Notes under the pieces: model-generated
The model's database searches: none
What the model saw: the letters and a program-made list of their open reading frames with translations, nothing else
Told to the model about the DNA's origin: nothing
Source: Bradyrhizobium sp. CCGB01
GTDB lineage: Bacteria > Pseudomonadota > Alphaproteobacteria > Rhizobiales > Xanthobacteraceae
Assembly (NCBI RefSeq): GCF_024199795.1
Contig: NZ_JANADK010000001.1
Location: forward strand, 6,014,001-6,078,000
Direction of reading: 5' to 3'
Length of the DNA stretch: 64,000 nucleotides
Position numbers and translations under genes: made by a program
Shown here: positions 39,001 through 42,286 of the stretch, piece after piece
How the letters are laid out: the number at the start of each line of letters is the position of its first letter
How positions within the stretch are numbered: position 1 is the stretch's first letter

Positions 39001-39322
39001 ATTCCTGCAGGTTGACGTCGCGCCCAGGCGCGAGCTCGATCGACAGGAGTTGCTGGCCGTCGTGCCGGGAGTCGAAGACGGGATCGACGGTGATCGTCGA
39101 CTTGTTGTCAAAGAGAATGATCAGCTTCTCGCCGACATGGACGAGCGTGATCTTCTCATTGGCAATTGCCGAGAAATCGAGCTTGACCTTCTGATCATAT
39201 CCGAGGTTTAGCACCACGGCTTGATCGGTCAGCGGCTTCGTTAGTGAGAAGGTTCGAACAGGGGTTGAATTGGTCGCAACAGCCGTACCGGTGGCTTGCG
39301 CCACCTGGAATTGAGCATTCAT
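18041..39322 (-). CDS. Giant VCBS/Ig-like/vWA type I secreted adhesin (LapA-like), 7093 residues
   Basis: A single uninterrupted frame of 21.3 kb. Residues 1-120 form a beta-rich N-terminal module; PITTDQSVLPAAG follows, with a LapG-like site PAAG at 122-125. Residues about 175-5500 are roughly two dozen VCBS/cadherin-like repeats, each with a DExG/DET start and a TDGDGD...DDGP end, interrupted by three DUF642-like galactose-binding-type domains (about 2336-2507, 2897-3079, 3619-3806). A von Willebrand A domain (about 5510-5690) has MIDAS residues DTSGS (D5524), a Thr and SDG. Eight Ig-like repeats follow (about 5800-6610), then two weak RTX-type repeats and a type I secretion-like segment (about 6705-6805), and 290 residues of beta-helix-like sequence. 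No cysteine was noticed. The protein is very acidic and should need calcium to fold outside the cell. Inferred role: cell-surface attachment and biofilm formation. Confidence 0.95.
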   Translation of the reverse strand: MNAQFQVAQATGTAVATNSTPVRTFSLTKPLTDQAVVLNLGYDQKVKLDFSAIANEKITLVHVGEKLIILFDNKSTITVDPVFDSRHDGQQLLSIELAPGRDVNLQEFASLFPITTDQSVLPAAGDGNGNAQGSGANFTSSTVDALSAGDPLDLLGQEELGTFQTGDPQFLAVTAPTVSVTGSIELVVDESFIPLNATNSAGSTTGPAGSSISTQALQAVFTVNSQIGLQSLTYALKVDNPNTNLIDSLSGKPVVLVQNGTGEVDGVVTIDGQQVTVFTLTVNGNGLITMTDLRGVHENDPHDNNESIHLDAGLVSVTATAVDVSGNSTSGTFDLGPHITINDDSPSIDVAQGEGGEEGPRLLFLGPLEVDESALPDGTQPASFSTVAKQNFSGAFTHVDGADGATITFALSVTAGGVDTHLIDSLTGHGVFLFNENGTIVARVGGEGTTPDANGAVVFTLEVDSSSGQVTMTLERSVHELTPEANVPSDEPIQLSGVPITLTATITDNDGDTDSASIDIGTTIIIHDDSPTIAVVQGEGGEEGPQLPVLGSLEVDESALPDGVQTASFPTTATQDFSGSFTHAAGADGATVTYALSVAAGGVDTGLVDSLTGNKVFLFSVDGVISAREGTDATAAASGPEVFKLEVDSTSGEVKLTLERSVHELIPQANVDSNESIQLTGVPITLTATITDNDGDSDSASIDISSTIVIHDDSPSLTLSASEGSVTIDETAGQQAGTDEVQFTGLSTAAQTAFDGVANKGSDPDFSSGQKDHGAIGYAVNSGLVSASINFGADGADGIQSKLYELTLAKSGVESGLQTTSGREIYLFLENGVVVGRYDAPNDGNTVVNGSDPAAFAITIDPATGEVSVAQYVSLNQPDHATAANSYNSYNEAISLATGSVSIQLTVTDADGDTASDRVDISGKIQFLDDGPSISGKAINEKVAENDIDTQYALGTSPNDGDADGSWTNSPDNESPGPADVFGTLAGHVNFGADGPGANAFTFASSYATTLSNLNLTSHGTALTYQVNGDTLTASANGHTIFTLQVNAATGTYAFKLYDSLDHVTDNGTNSDLKSGNSSISSIDFGSVLVATDGDGDTVGMTGQLKVTIVDDVPHAHDITAQKILDDEAQSLFTPVNFGGNGDVSPSVNSTSGGVGSLFAPGADDVKTISFTTPSDIKAIYKLQSGLAGQETLDYTTTTSNGHTILTATGHSSGNVVFTLDVAADGSYTFKVSEPLVHPTNSTTEENISVKIGFTVTDGDGDKDTGSLTVKVNDDTPTVEVDQAQNNQHQNITLATLTLDESIGTTAGDSNATSDDRAGVTAPSLLTLADATKAIGIVKTPTSGGTSVADLFTTDVSFGADGAKSNPTSTYSLTLKDDHGNTVSNGSSTGVETNLVVTALAGTALANLTDAQRTIYLFKEADGSIVGKIGIGGGGNVSDYVAVHVVITGTPPQISIEQYLPIEHSNTASSDEAASLTFADRDASLGVTLTVTATDGDGDVASDSKTVTLVGSDGSLIKIEDDGPTVTLATTSAKVVEDETPGVQTSPDPNAANDVSSSGLPTGVLAKFDAISNKGVDNDVPSGSKDHGAIGFAVSTSSLVSVTADYGTDGKALTNSQVLALAINGGNGADSGLKTTDGRAIHLFMDSNGLIVGRYDANGGNITSSDPAAFAIAISQDGKVSIAQYVSLQNPTGGTSYDEAATGLKNVLASVTVTDGDGDTATKSVDISGQIQFQDDGPSIAGTAISEKVAENDIDTSYAHGTSPNDGNGDGSWTNSPDNESPGPADVFGTLAGHVNFGADGPGANAFTFAASYATTLGNLNLTSHGTALTYQVNGDTLTASANGHTVFTLQVNAGTGSYAFKLYDSLDHVTDNGANTALKSGNGSISSIDFGSVLVATDGDGDTIAMTGQLKVTIVDDIPNAYDVTSQKVLDDEAQSLFTPVNFGGDGDVAPSVNSTTGGAGSLFAPGADGIKTISFAAPSDIKAIYQLQSGLAGQETLDYATTTSNGHTILTATGHSSGNVVFTLDVAADGSYTFKVSEPLVHPTNSTTEENISVKIGFTVTDGDGDKDTGSLTVKVNDDTPTVEVDQAQNNQHQNITLDAVKMDESIHVLAGDTNAAADNVSGVAGPTVTSTLNPALAIGILSTPASSDGTSVKELFDPQVSFGADGAKANATFTYSFTLKDDNGQTVNGPTSHGVETNLVVTALTGTSLAGLTDAQRTIYLFKQADGSIIGRVGDNPNGAIALHIVLSSSADPQITVEQYLPIKHGNTASGDEPASLTFDDRDASLGVTLTVSATDGDGDTATDSKTVTIASQSSSFLVIEDDGPTLTVTAPAAINGLDFGTFNLNNNEWGLGSGTATGTNGGWTISDTNSGHSGGDLVANPGGGTVQLERVGDGYQGMHSSTGSYMVDLDASPHDVKISQVVNGLTTGQTYDLRFEAGAPYPNSAHLEVWFGGVKIADISPTGQMQEYTIQVVAGSGPNHDNVLEFRETGAPDNQGTYLANVSVGTLVIDETANIQAGSNEVSSATLSPLFAAVALKGTDPDMAAQYAQGTTAAVSVTADYGVDGKAATNAMLFALSTAVNHTDSGLQTTDGHEIYLFNETYNGVGYVVGRYDAANGSVDGNDPAAFAFTIDPATGKLSVAQFVSLHQPNTHSNDEGVFLGTGTLSVTVTIKDGDNDTASKTVDISANIRFDDDGPTAALVVTETSVTIDETAGQDAGTNDVAHLSDYTGLFSSLPGTPIEIARSGVAVVSAAATGYGADGQGASPVFALNVSTSGVDSGLDATDGRSVFLYKEGNLIVGREGLADGTADSSGKVAFAISIDSATGVVTVAEYTALHHNNPLDPNEASSPLSIATNAIQASVTVTDGDGDTSVASVGIGGQIRFLDDGPTVAAAPLNQIVNGDFSQGVWSAPDWWGSVSYNVAGWALAPSPVNPGTVDLERAPDGLYGLHSSTGGYMVDLGSSPGNMQITQDFQPGALAPGQTYAIQFEAGAPFPETAKLEVIWDGQVIGTIDPTGPMTSYNFIVTANGTAGDTLIFREIGTGNAPLGYDSQGHNLQDEGYQGTYLANVKLVATYVVDEDGLSAGNHDLPTPSQGDTAGIATSVTGALGINWGADNYDPSNDGTHADGSFAQDNNGSALTGRYLTFTDATVGASGIAGPDLMSNGQVVKYMLADMGTTLIGYVGDLNHKVFVVSLSDDGTGAFKFSLLGRLDHAPNGSENDIDLTFHFTATDSDGDSASGSFMVGIDDDVPVVTAAGDTVNVNEANLLDDRNPNPVALPGGGFAGEAQAATGFFHINWGADNGDAKHLAFAKDSQGHVIGPQLESDGVQLDYVVRFPSDSPDNEQIIAYKHGTDPDVQSNVVFSITLYEQGHGYYTYVQYQNIDHQGSGTDVAQLNFNVIATDSDGDSVQTSLTVNVTDDVPQPVVTAPTTPVLIVDETAGEDSGTNDVASTPALQALFTGVSSSPIIQFAQSGAALFSTTGSTYGADGANGSAFGLSVTSGTDSGLTATDGHKIFLYQEGNLVVGHEDNAAGKVAFAIAIDAATGQLSIAEYTAIQHPNHSDADEAASPQTIASGVLKVTYSLTDGDHDTVAASADIGSLIQFRDDGPTVTPQTNLIVNGSFEEGHPELGTSGWSIFHSIPGWTTADIGDEGPAGDVPFEIQVGGVGGTPAQHGNALVELDADLTSGTVPGDTTQHFNDSGQLNATIQQVVNGTTDGQTYELTFWYAPRIGEGGNDSGGLNVLWNGQIVKTINSDGMTEGQWQQITVFVEGTGADTLAFQGTGQANQLGALIDNVSLIAATVVDEDGLTKGHHDMPTASAGDIAVPDADGDHNEATATGLLSIKWGADNADAGVDTTGSMGASVQDHPGGAGNRSVTFADSALASFSGTLTSGSLTSDGQTITLSYNADHTVLTGIAGTGENARAVFEVSLSDEGTGSYRFILLDRLDHASGNNENNIVLSFNFVATDSDGDAAPGTFTVVVNDDVPVLTGQTASGTVYEANIPVPTTTGFNFSFTSDTVNQAPNLGTSHLHVTGSYVADVSGQHVLFGPDAPGGVGASPFKLTADAGTTFTVDSVKLSLWGSGTTTATVIGIDANGVQHTAQVSLHNTLTPDTLFTAFAGLQLTSLEVDPASGFAGRVILDDLGVHTTTTPATNYTQSIVDLTSLVDVGPDQPGTWSLASFSTPQNVGTLSYNGTQITMTSDGHTITGVAGGATIFTLTVDPATGKATFDLFKPVDGGLEKQIDFANLVKFTDYDGDSLTLGTGELIIKIDSPTDKLPTVSASSITVNEAGLPPHGGLPAGSAEAADGNPNNDSNQSEKQTGTIAISLGDMPSVVTIAGHVIDAGFVGHTIDGQYGTLTITSFSSTSIGYSYTLTTNVTTNPSANDGAVVSGHDDFTVKVTDVDGQSQTATLSVSIVDDVPVLIASGSVTGEVDEDGLASPNLSTGNADAGRTGETAGTEHATVSGDAGSLKALVNFGADGAGAHPFQLVDQTTASTWINGLHLTSQGKAVDHATVSGNTVTAQSQDGRDIFSLTVNDDGSWTFALNDQLDHPKHDDPSTQPVEKEFEDTISVSLGGLINAVDGDGDVTSLSSANFSVTIRDDEPYFGTISTGSVTQLHTATTGTFDFHVGAGEPGHISVTAPTISGVNVSTSTDSNGVTTVTGTFSGTGLTYYVLTVNPNGTYSFEIDNLPTSTTPLAPVSTLGAFGPTPVKDFGLFTFSSDQDVNGSANGVGVASNGLEGGEHLTVTFDNPMTVANVGINLNGSGSLTLAWKAIDSATHQYETGTATLNADGTLTVDILGNNASTDGDPNTTDILHFDTLEISATGPNSIHGRIVSVGGTQLTQSGQVAPFEFTLTGSDADGDVATGTIHINANIGVNNLPSIMSTDSAALNDADGNDHATGPTLHAFVAQSVTGSLHIDYGQDGAGSPKFTAVYDGGLGSAVSQTSAAGVTTITTASWTLTINETTGDYTFKQTAAYHHDIGADTDSGQVTVTVKDASGDTVTGTLTLTINDDLPAAYADSNSAQSGAIVSGNVESNDVGGADGIASIAWSNVSANHTVPGAHGVLTVGTDGSYSYHANPNAPTGSDQFSYTITDGDGDTSTATLTINVTNGQPTISAAVATVDEAALDTTKDTGDLALSAFTGSHPMSGAETATGTLSITDADGATVTGVAAGNSGADVSGHVGTLVQGTYGVLEIDSAGHYTYTLTKPVTESPAADNSTDTVNGADVFTFTVTDALGNTSTSTVTINIKDDVPTANSDAKSLESGAIVSGNVESNDVGGADGIASIAWTGASSGSITGSYGTLTVGTDGSYSYHANTNTAGTDHFTYTITDGDGDKSTATLTIDVANGQPTIAAAVATVDESALDTTKDTGDLASSTYTGSHPTSGAETATGTLSITDADGATVTGVAAGNSGADVSGHVGTLVQGTYGVLEIDSAGHYTYTLTKPVTESPAANNGTDTVNGADVFTYTVKDALGNTSTSTVSINIKDDVPTAQGETANVAEASATNVVFMIDTSGSTDGTALAREKQAAVNLLNAGINGGQVLVVDFSDSAHASGWMSVSDAITYINQLSAGGDTNYDLALSTTQTYINTHTTPDAGQTIAYFLSDGQPNEPSGSVGINGTEQAAWDSFLATNHISVVYGVNVSSSSGDSDIAPIAYPSSGNNIGIGSNANGLLNTIPASVHTTSGNVLTNDTFGADGHGTGAGILSIKVGSTTYTFDGTNFNDGQGHTTSGAVLTATTSLGTLTFNFSTGAYSYSTSASVSANQTETFHYTLVDRDGDQSGADLSIIIKNAPHAPTGLDLASADDSGTNSDNVTNHTTGLTISGVAENGTTVTLYDDANNNGSQDSGEATLGSANVSGGTFSVDVALAEGVHHVRGFETDGSGNVSPSSSPLDITVDTTAPVVTFTNMVNDTGLSSSDYITNDDNKLTFNGTGEAGGTVTLTRGSTVVGSATVDGTGHWTITDGDSSINDGNYTYKATEVDLAGNTGSATVNVTVDTVRPTEDVSIKSISQDTGVSSTDFVTNDTQLTVSGTNDALAAGDRVQVSSDGTNWVDATQVDATHWTYADPATHTTDFTYYARVVDTAGNVSSSSHQDSEEVDIDLTAPSTTVAISGIQNDTGASSSDFITSDRTLTLNGTYGGSLGSNVIQVSTDGGQTWNNASASFGSWSYSDPATHADGTFIYQVRVIDVAGNVGNTTSHSVTVDGTAPTIAIATTLAGDNVVNAAEDGSLVISGTTTGAEDGRTVTVTLFDGSHSVTKTTTVSNGAWSTSGADISGFTNGNVTVRADVSDVAGNAATQASKTITLDNVATISIASTIAGDNIVNAAEDGSVVISGTTTSVENGRTVTVTLSDGVHTAVTTTATVNNNAWTATGANISGLNNGSITVKADVSDAVGNQATQASKTIALDNVAPNAPSAPNMTTASDTGASNSDNITSDQTPTFTGSATTGTNVTIYSDGVAVGSGTASSGSYSITTSTLPDGQHTITATATDAAGNVSVASSGLLVRIDHTAPTVAITTANSTSDVIAGTVSDSGSGAVSVEVTRNSTSLGTDTSFPSGNWSISSNNFNSGNTVTATATDLAGNTATASLKAVAPAGTSGEAINLALASTVAASHVGPVSLTISGVLEGWTLNDGTRNADGTWSVLSNDVSSLSVTSPDGFTGALVFNVMESWTNADGSVGTAYVLDNVEAYAKGAPIFAWSGDDTLTASSGDDTLVFANRIGTDVVHKFDVAHDKIDLIGFDGFSSFADVQAHLSTDAAGNAVLTLGDGQTITLVGVDAKTLTGDDFVFNETPVIHNTGDIVLGDGAMLPLSGIVDNSGRIELGSAGSTTELEIIQHGATLQGGGTIVLSDNSENLIVGSQGDVTLTNVDNTIMGAGEIGDGQLTLVNEGTIVATGVNALVIDTGTNVITNSGTLEAAGSGGLIIHGTIDNEGLLWANDGDLSVSGDVNGGGSALISGHGLLELAGAFSGEIKFDAAASGTLVLDNPSDFHGILSGFDGNDTLDLEGFLGGSTTMSYNENAQGNGGVLTVTDGKTTANIAFTGEHAASDFHLDTGGSANQVLVHLENQAQQQAAAMVHAA
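22810..24237 (-). repeat. Tandem in-frame duplication, 714-bp unit, two copies
   Basis: Within the adhesin gene two adjacent units of 714 bp (238 codons, residues about 5029-5266 and 5267-5504) are nearly the same. Each holds one short cadherin-like repeat beginning SGAIVSGNVESNDVGGADG and one VCBS repeat beginning DTTKDTGDL. The anchor GATGTTGATGG lies at 22832 and at 23546. They sit directly ahead of the vWA domain. Confidence 0.9.
32317..37150 (-). repeat. Tandem in-frame duplication of about 2.4 kb inside the adhesin gene
   Basis: Two adjacent blocks (34726-37150 and 32317-34725, residues about 725-1532 and 1533-2336) each contain the same four VCBS repeats in the same order. Over the core, about 33027-34150 against 35445-36568, matching sites keep a constant spacing of 2418 bp (806 codons), for example GTGATATTCTG at 33027 and 35445 and GATGCTCGG at 34103 and 36521. 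This core is nearly identical at DNA level; the ends have diverged. Confidence 0.92.
37181..38285 (-). repeat. Tandem in-frame duplication, 552-bp unit, two copies
   Basis: Residues about 346-529 and 530-713 of the adhesin are two copies of one VCBS repeat beginning VQGEGGEEGP and ending in a TDNDGD...HDDSP motif. Matching bases are 552 bp (184 codons) apart, for example GATGCTGGCGCTGTC at 37217 and 37769. Confidence 0.88.
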
Positions 39323-39386
39323 GAATTGCCCCTGCCAAAGACTTGTGCACTGGAAAAAACAGAAAGTAAGCCGAAAAACTTAGGCA

Positions 39387-39402
39387 TTAAGCTATTGTTA
39401 AC
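39387..39402 (+). promoter_or_regulatory. CtrA-type box upstream of the adhesin gene
   Basis: TTAA (39387-39390), seven bases, then TTAAC (39398-39402) is an exact match to the full CtrA consensus TTAA-N7-TTAAC. It lies 65-80 bp before the adhesin start codon in the AT-rich 158-bp region shared with the divergent gene. A weaker half-match (TTAA-N7-TTTT) is about 45 bp further away. Binding is inferred from the match alone. Confidence 0.55.
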
Positions 39403-39480
39403 CGCACGATGGGTCAACAAAATCAACTAGTTAACAAGCAGTTTTCGGCCGAGCGTGGTAAATAGATCAATTTTTGGCCA

Positions 39481-39977
39481 ATGACGCCAAAAAAGGCACG
39501 AGAAATGAACACCTTGCGGCGTATCGACTGGAACGGCAAAGCGGGCTCGCGAGCGGCCAAAAAGGTATTATTTTACGCCACGATCGTTGCGCTGAGCGGA
39601 TTTGGCGGCCCGGTATGGGCTGAGGACACAAATATCCCGGTCGAGCGAATGGTGAAGTCCGCCCCCAACAAGGACACGCGAATCGGCCTGTACCTCAACG
39701 TACTGCCCGACTGCACATCCGGCCCTTGCCAACGATCCGCCTGGTCAATCCGCCAGCGTCCGGGAAAGTCACTGTGAAGTCGGCCAAGGTGAAAGCGACC
39801 AACTACAAATCCTGTCTCGCGCTGGAAGTGCCGGCCTACGTTGCATTCTACAAATCGCAGCCCGACTTCGTCGGCGACGATGTGCTTACGATCGAAGTCA
39901 AATACGCCGGCGGGCGAACGGAAATTCAGAAGATCACGGTCAACGTTTCAGGCCCTGGCGCGCAGCAGAAAATCTAG
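39481..39977 (+). pseudogene. Small secreted protein gene with a -1 frameshift, divergent from the adhesin
   Basis: The first frame (ATG 39481, or 39505) gives a signal peptide ending GGPVWA before ED and reads to DCTSGP at about 39723. The sequence then continues sensibly only in the next frame, from about 39724: LPTIRLVNPPASGKV to the stop at 39977. Joined, the product would be about 160 residues, a secreted beta-rich protein with a late FVGDDVLTIEVKYAGGRTE segment. One missing base in GGCCCTTGCC explains the break. It may be a sequencing error, a true null allele or, less likely, recoding, since no slippery heptamer is seen. It shares the promoter region with the giant adhesin, so a role at the cell surface is possible. 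Confidence 0.7.
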
Positions 39978-40248
39978 CCGCGGCATTCTTACGTTGCTGC
40001 AAAATCAGGCCGATGAAGACGCTGCGCGAAGTGCGCTTTCGCGCCCCCTCGGCACGCTTCCTGCGGCTACCGCGGCGAATTCGCTGAACAGACCTTATAT
40101 ACTAGGCGACTGCGCGGTCGGACGCGCCCGGCCTTGTCGCGACGCAGCGGCGGCTGAAGGACCCTCGCGGCAACGCCGTGGTTTGACGCTGTTTGCGATT
40201 TTTGCTCTCTTGGGCCCCGTGATTAAAAAATTTTCTCTGGGGGCGGCG

Positions 40249-40629
40249 ATGCGCAATTCGATGTTCAGGTATCTGACGGCAGTTGTCCTTTTCGGAGCGG
40301 GAGCGGCTGGTGACCCCGGTAGGGCAGTCGCTGCGGACATGGCCTTGAAGGCTTCTCCCGGCGCGATCGGAAGTTGCTCGGAGTTGGTTTTTACCTGCGA
40401 GAACGGAAGACAGTATCCGCTGTGCCCGATAGCCGTATCGGTCGAAGGCGAGGTCGTGACTGCGTCGCTGCATACCGGCCGCTCCGGCGGCGTGCACGTG
40501 CGCTTGGTCCCGATGGGCGTCGGATATCGCTATGCCGGCGCCGGCGTTTGGGTCGACGGCTTCCGTGGCAATGCGTTGCTCAACTTTGGCAAGCACAGCC
40601 AGGTCGCCTGCACAATCGAGAACTACTAG
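40249..40629 (+). CDS. Small secreted protein, possibly MliC-like lysozyme inhibitor
   Basis: ATG 40249 follows GGGGGCGG and opens a 126-residue protein with a signal peptide (cut near AVAA before DMAL). The mature part has ELVFTCENGRQYPLC near the start, then VEGEVVTASLHT, GVGYRYAGAGVWVDGFRGNALLNFG and a final VACTI. This order of an early FTC-x2-G, a mid YxG and a late GxxALL...C is reminiscent of the MliC/COG3895 eight-stranded barrel that inhibits c-type lysozyme. The resemblance is weak and by eye. The frame remains open far upstream, but the sequence there lacks a start with a ribosome site and is not protein-like. Confidence 0.6.
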   Translation: MRNSMFRYLTAVVLFGAGAAGDPGRAVAADMALKASPGAIGSCSELVFTCENGRQYPLCPIAVSVEGEVVTASLHTGRSGGVHVRLVPMGVGYRYAGAGVWVDGFRGNALLNFGKHSQVACTIENY

Positions 40630-40644
40630 GTGACGTGCCCGGTC

Positions 40645-40663
40645 GGCGCCCCACAGGGGCGCC
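40645..40663. terminator. GC-rich hairpin between convergent genes
   Basis: GGCGCCCC and GGGGCGCC form an 8-bp perfect stem around ACA, 15 bp after the stop of the secreted-protein gene and 18 bp before the stop of the convergent gene. The T run is weak (GCCTGTT), so it is only a probable terminator. Confidence 0.5.
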
Positions 40664-40681
40664 GCCTGTTCGCCTCGCTTG

Positions 40682-40939
40682 TTAGCCTTTGGTGCGAACG
40701 ACGACCGGTCTCGCCCGAGGATACATAAAGGCCTTGGGGTGGACGTAGACGGGGCAATAATTGTCCCACTGGTATTGCTGCCAATTCCACTTCCAGCAAC
40801 CATTCGCGATCTCTGGATCGGAATACCAATTGAGCCGATATGGCTCATCTCCGAATGGGTACGGACTGGCTTGAGCGCCAGCGGACGCTCCACTCATGCA
40901 GATGACGGCGGCAATTGCCATGAAGCATGAACGATACAT
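40682..40939 (-). CDS. Small secreted protein rich in Trp, Tyr and Pro
   Basis: ATG at 40939 follows GGAG at good spacing; 11 extra upstream codons are unlikely to be used. The 85-residue product has a signal peptide (MYRSCFMAIAAVICMSGASA) and a short mature chain with CWKWNWQQYQWDNYC, two Cys that may form a disulfide, and a basic tail. I do not recognise a named family; it looks like one of the short exported proteins typical of Bradyrhizobium. It is monocistronic, between a convergent gene and tRNA-Tyr. Confidence 0.65.
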   Translation of the reverse strand: MYRSCFMAIAAVICMSGASAGAQASPYPFGDEPYRLNWYSDPEIANGCWKWNWQQYQWDNYCPVYVHPKAFMYPRARPVVVRTKG

Positions 40940-41100
40940 GACTTTTCTCCGAATACTCCAACAAGGTGCCAAAGCGGAGCATTCTTATCAAGCCTGGAAG
41001 AAGTCCGTTACGCGAGCGCCCCTTCAGCCACCGTACGTCCGGGAGCCAACCCACCGCCGGGCCAATCCCGCGTCTGATTTAAACTCTTGATCAACAAGGC

Positions 41101-41186
41101 TGGTGGGGGAGGCAGGACTCGAACCTGCGAAGCCATGAGGCGGCTGATTTACAGTCAGCTCCCTTTGCCACTCGGGACACTCCCCC
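41101..41186 (-). tRNA. tRNA-Tyr (anticodon GTA)
   Basis: The reverse complement has acceptor GGGGGAG/CTCCCCC, a long class II variable arm, anticodon loop CTGTAAA with GTA, T-loop GGTTCGAGTCC and a genome-encoded CCA (complement of TGG at 41101-41103). The length of 86 nt with CCA fits tRNA-Tyr. Confidence 0.95.
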
Positions 41187-41392
41187 GCTCGACGGCAGCA
41201 CAATCGGGCCGGACCTTGCCGGCGACCGAAGACGGCCATGGAACGTGAAGGCCGCGACAGCCCGGATGGGGGCGCGACCGGGCGCGTTTATGGGCGAAGC
41301 GGTGGGGCAAAGTCAACCGAGGCGAACAGCTAAAATGGCCCCCATTCGCACCCAAATTGCCATATTCCGGCACCCGTGACACAAGCGAGCCC

Positions 41393-42223
41393 ATGAAGGA
41401 CAAGAAATTCGCCCCGAGGGGCCCGCGCGGCGGGGCTAAGCCCTTCAACAGGCCCGGGAAATCGGCCGGCCGGCCGGCCTGGCGCGACCGTGATTCGGAC
41501 CCCGGCGGGCCTGTCATCCTCTATGGCTGGCACACCGTCACCATGGCGCTCGCCAATCCGCAGCGACGGATCCGCAAGCTGACGCTGACCGAGAACGCCG
41601 CAAGGCGCCTTGCGGACGAAAACATCGAAACCCGCGTCACGCCCGAGATCGTCCGTCCCCAGGAGATCGACCGGCTGCTCTCGCCCGACGCCGTGCACCA
41701 GGGCCTGCTCGCCGAGGCCGATGCCCTGCCCTCGCCCGACATCGAGACCCTGGCGCAGGAGGGCATGGTGCTGGTGCTCGACCAGATCACCGACCCGCAC
41801 AATGTCGGCGCCATCCTGCGCTCCGCCGCGGCCTTCGCGGTGAAGGCGATCGTCACTACCGCGCGCCACAGCCCGGAGGCCACCGGCGTGCTCGCCAAGG
41901 CCGCCTCCGGCGCGCTGGAGCTGGTGCCCATGGTGACGGTGCAGAACCTCGCCCGCGCGCTCACCGCGCTGAACGAGCGCGGCTTCCAGACTGTTGGGCT
42001 CGACAGTGAAGGCAGCGCGGATCTCTCCGAGGTCACTCTGCGCGAGCCGCTCGCGCTGGTGCTTGGCGCGGAAGGCAAGGGCCTGCGGCAATTGACCCGC
42101 GAGACCTGCAGCGTCGTGGCGCGGCTCGACATGCCCGGCGAGATCAAGAGCCTCAACGTCTCCAACGCCGCCGTGCTCTCGCTCTATGTCGGCGCAAGCC
42201 GCCTCGGGCTGATGAAGCGCTAG
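41393..42223 (+). CDS. rlmB: 23S rRNA 2'-O-methyltransferase, RlmB/TrmH (SpoU) family
   Basis: A 276-residue SPOUT-class methyltransferase. The basic N-terminal tail (1-40) is followed by a substrate-binding domain (about 43-115, beginning LYGWHTVTMAL) and the catalytic knot with SpoU motif 1 DPHNVGAILRSA, motif 2 LVLGAEGKGLR and motif 3 MPGEIKSLNVSNAAVLSLY. It probably methylates the ribose of G2251 (E. coli numbering) in 23S rRNA; TrmH-like relatives act on tRNA, so the substrate is not certain. ATG 41393 (MKDKKFAPRG) is preferred over a TTG 12 codons upstream. It lies after tRNA-Tyr in the opposite direction. Confidence 0.88.
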   Translation: MKDKKFAPRGPRGGAKPFNRPGKSAGRPAWRDRDSDPGGPVILYGWHTVTMALANPQRRIRKLTLTENAARRLADENIETRVTPEIVRPQEIDRLLSPDAVHQGLLAEADALPSPDIETLAQEGMVLVLDQITDPHNVGAILRSAAAFAVKAIVTTARHSPEATGVLAKAASGALELVPMVTVQNLARALTALNERGFQTVGLDSEGSADLSEVTLREPLALVLGAEGKGLRQLTRETCSVVARLDMPGEIKSLNVSNAAVLSLYVGASRLGLMKR

Positions 42224-42232
42224 CAAAACAAA

Positions 42233-42261
42233 ACGCCCGTCCGCATCACGCGGACGGGCGT
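42233..42261 (-). terminator. Strong terminator for the YG-rich protein gene
   Basis: ACGCCCGTCCGC (42233-42244) pairs perfectly with GCGGACGGGCGT (42250-42261). On the minus strand the stem is followed by TTTTGTTTT, so it ends the transcript of the gene at 42287-42793. It may also slow transcription leaving rlmB on the plus strand. Confidence 0.85.
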
Positions 42262-42286
42262 CTCGTCAGCTCAGCCGATCAAGCGA

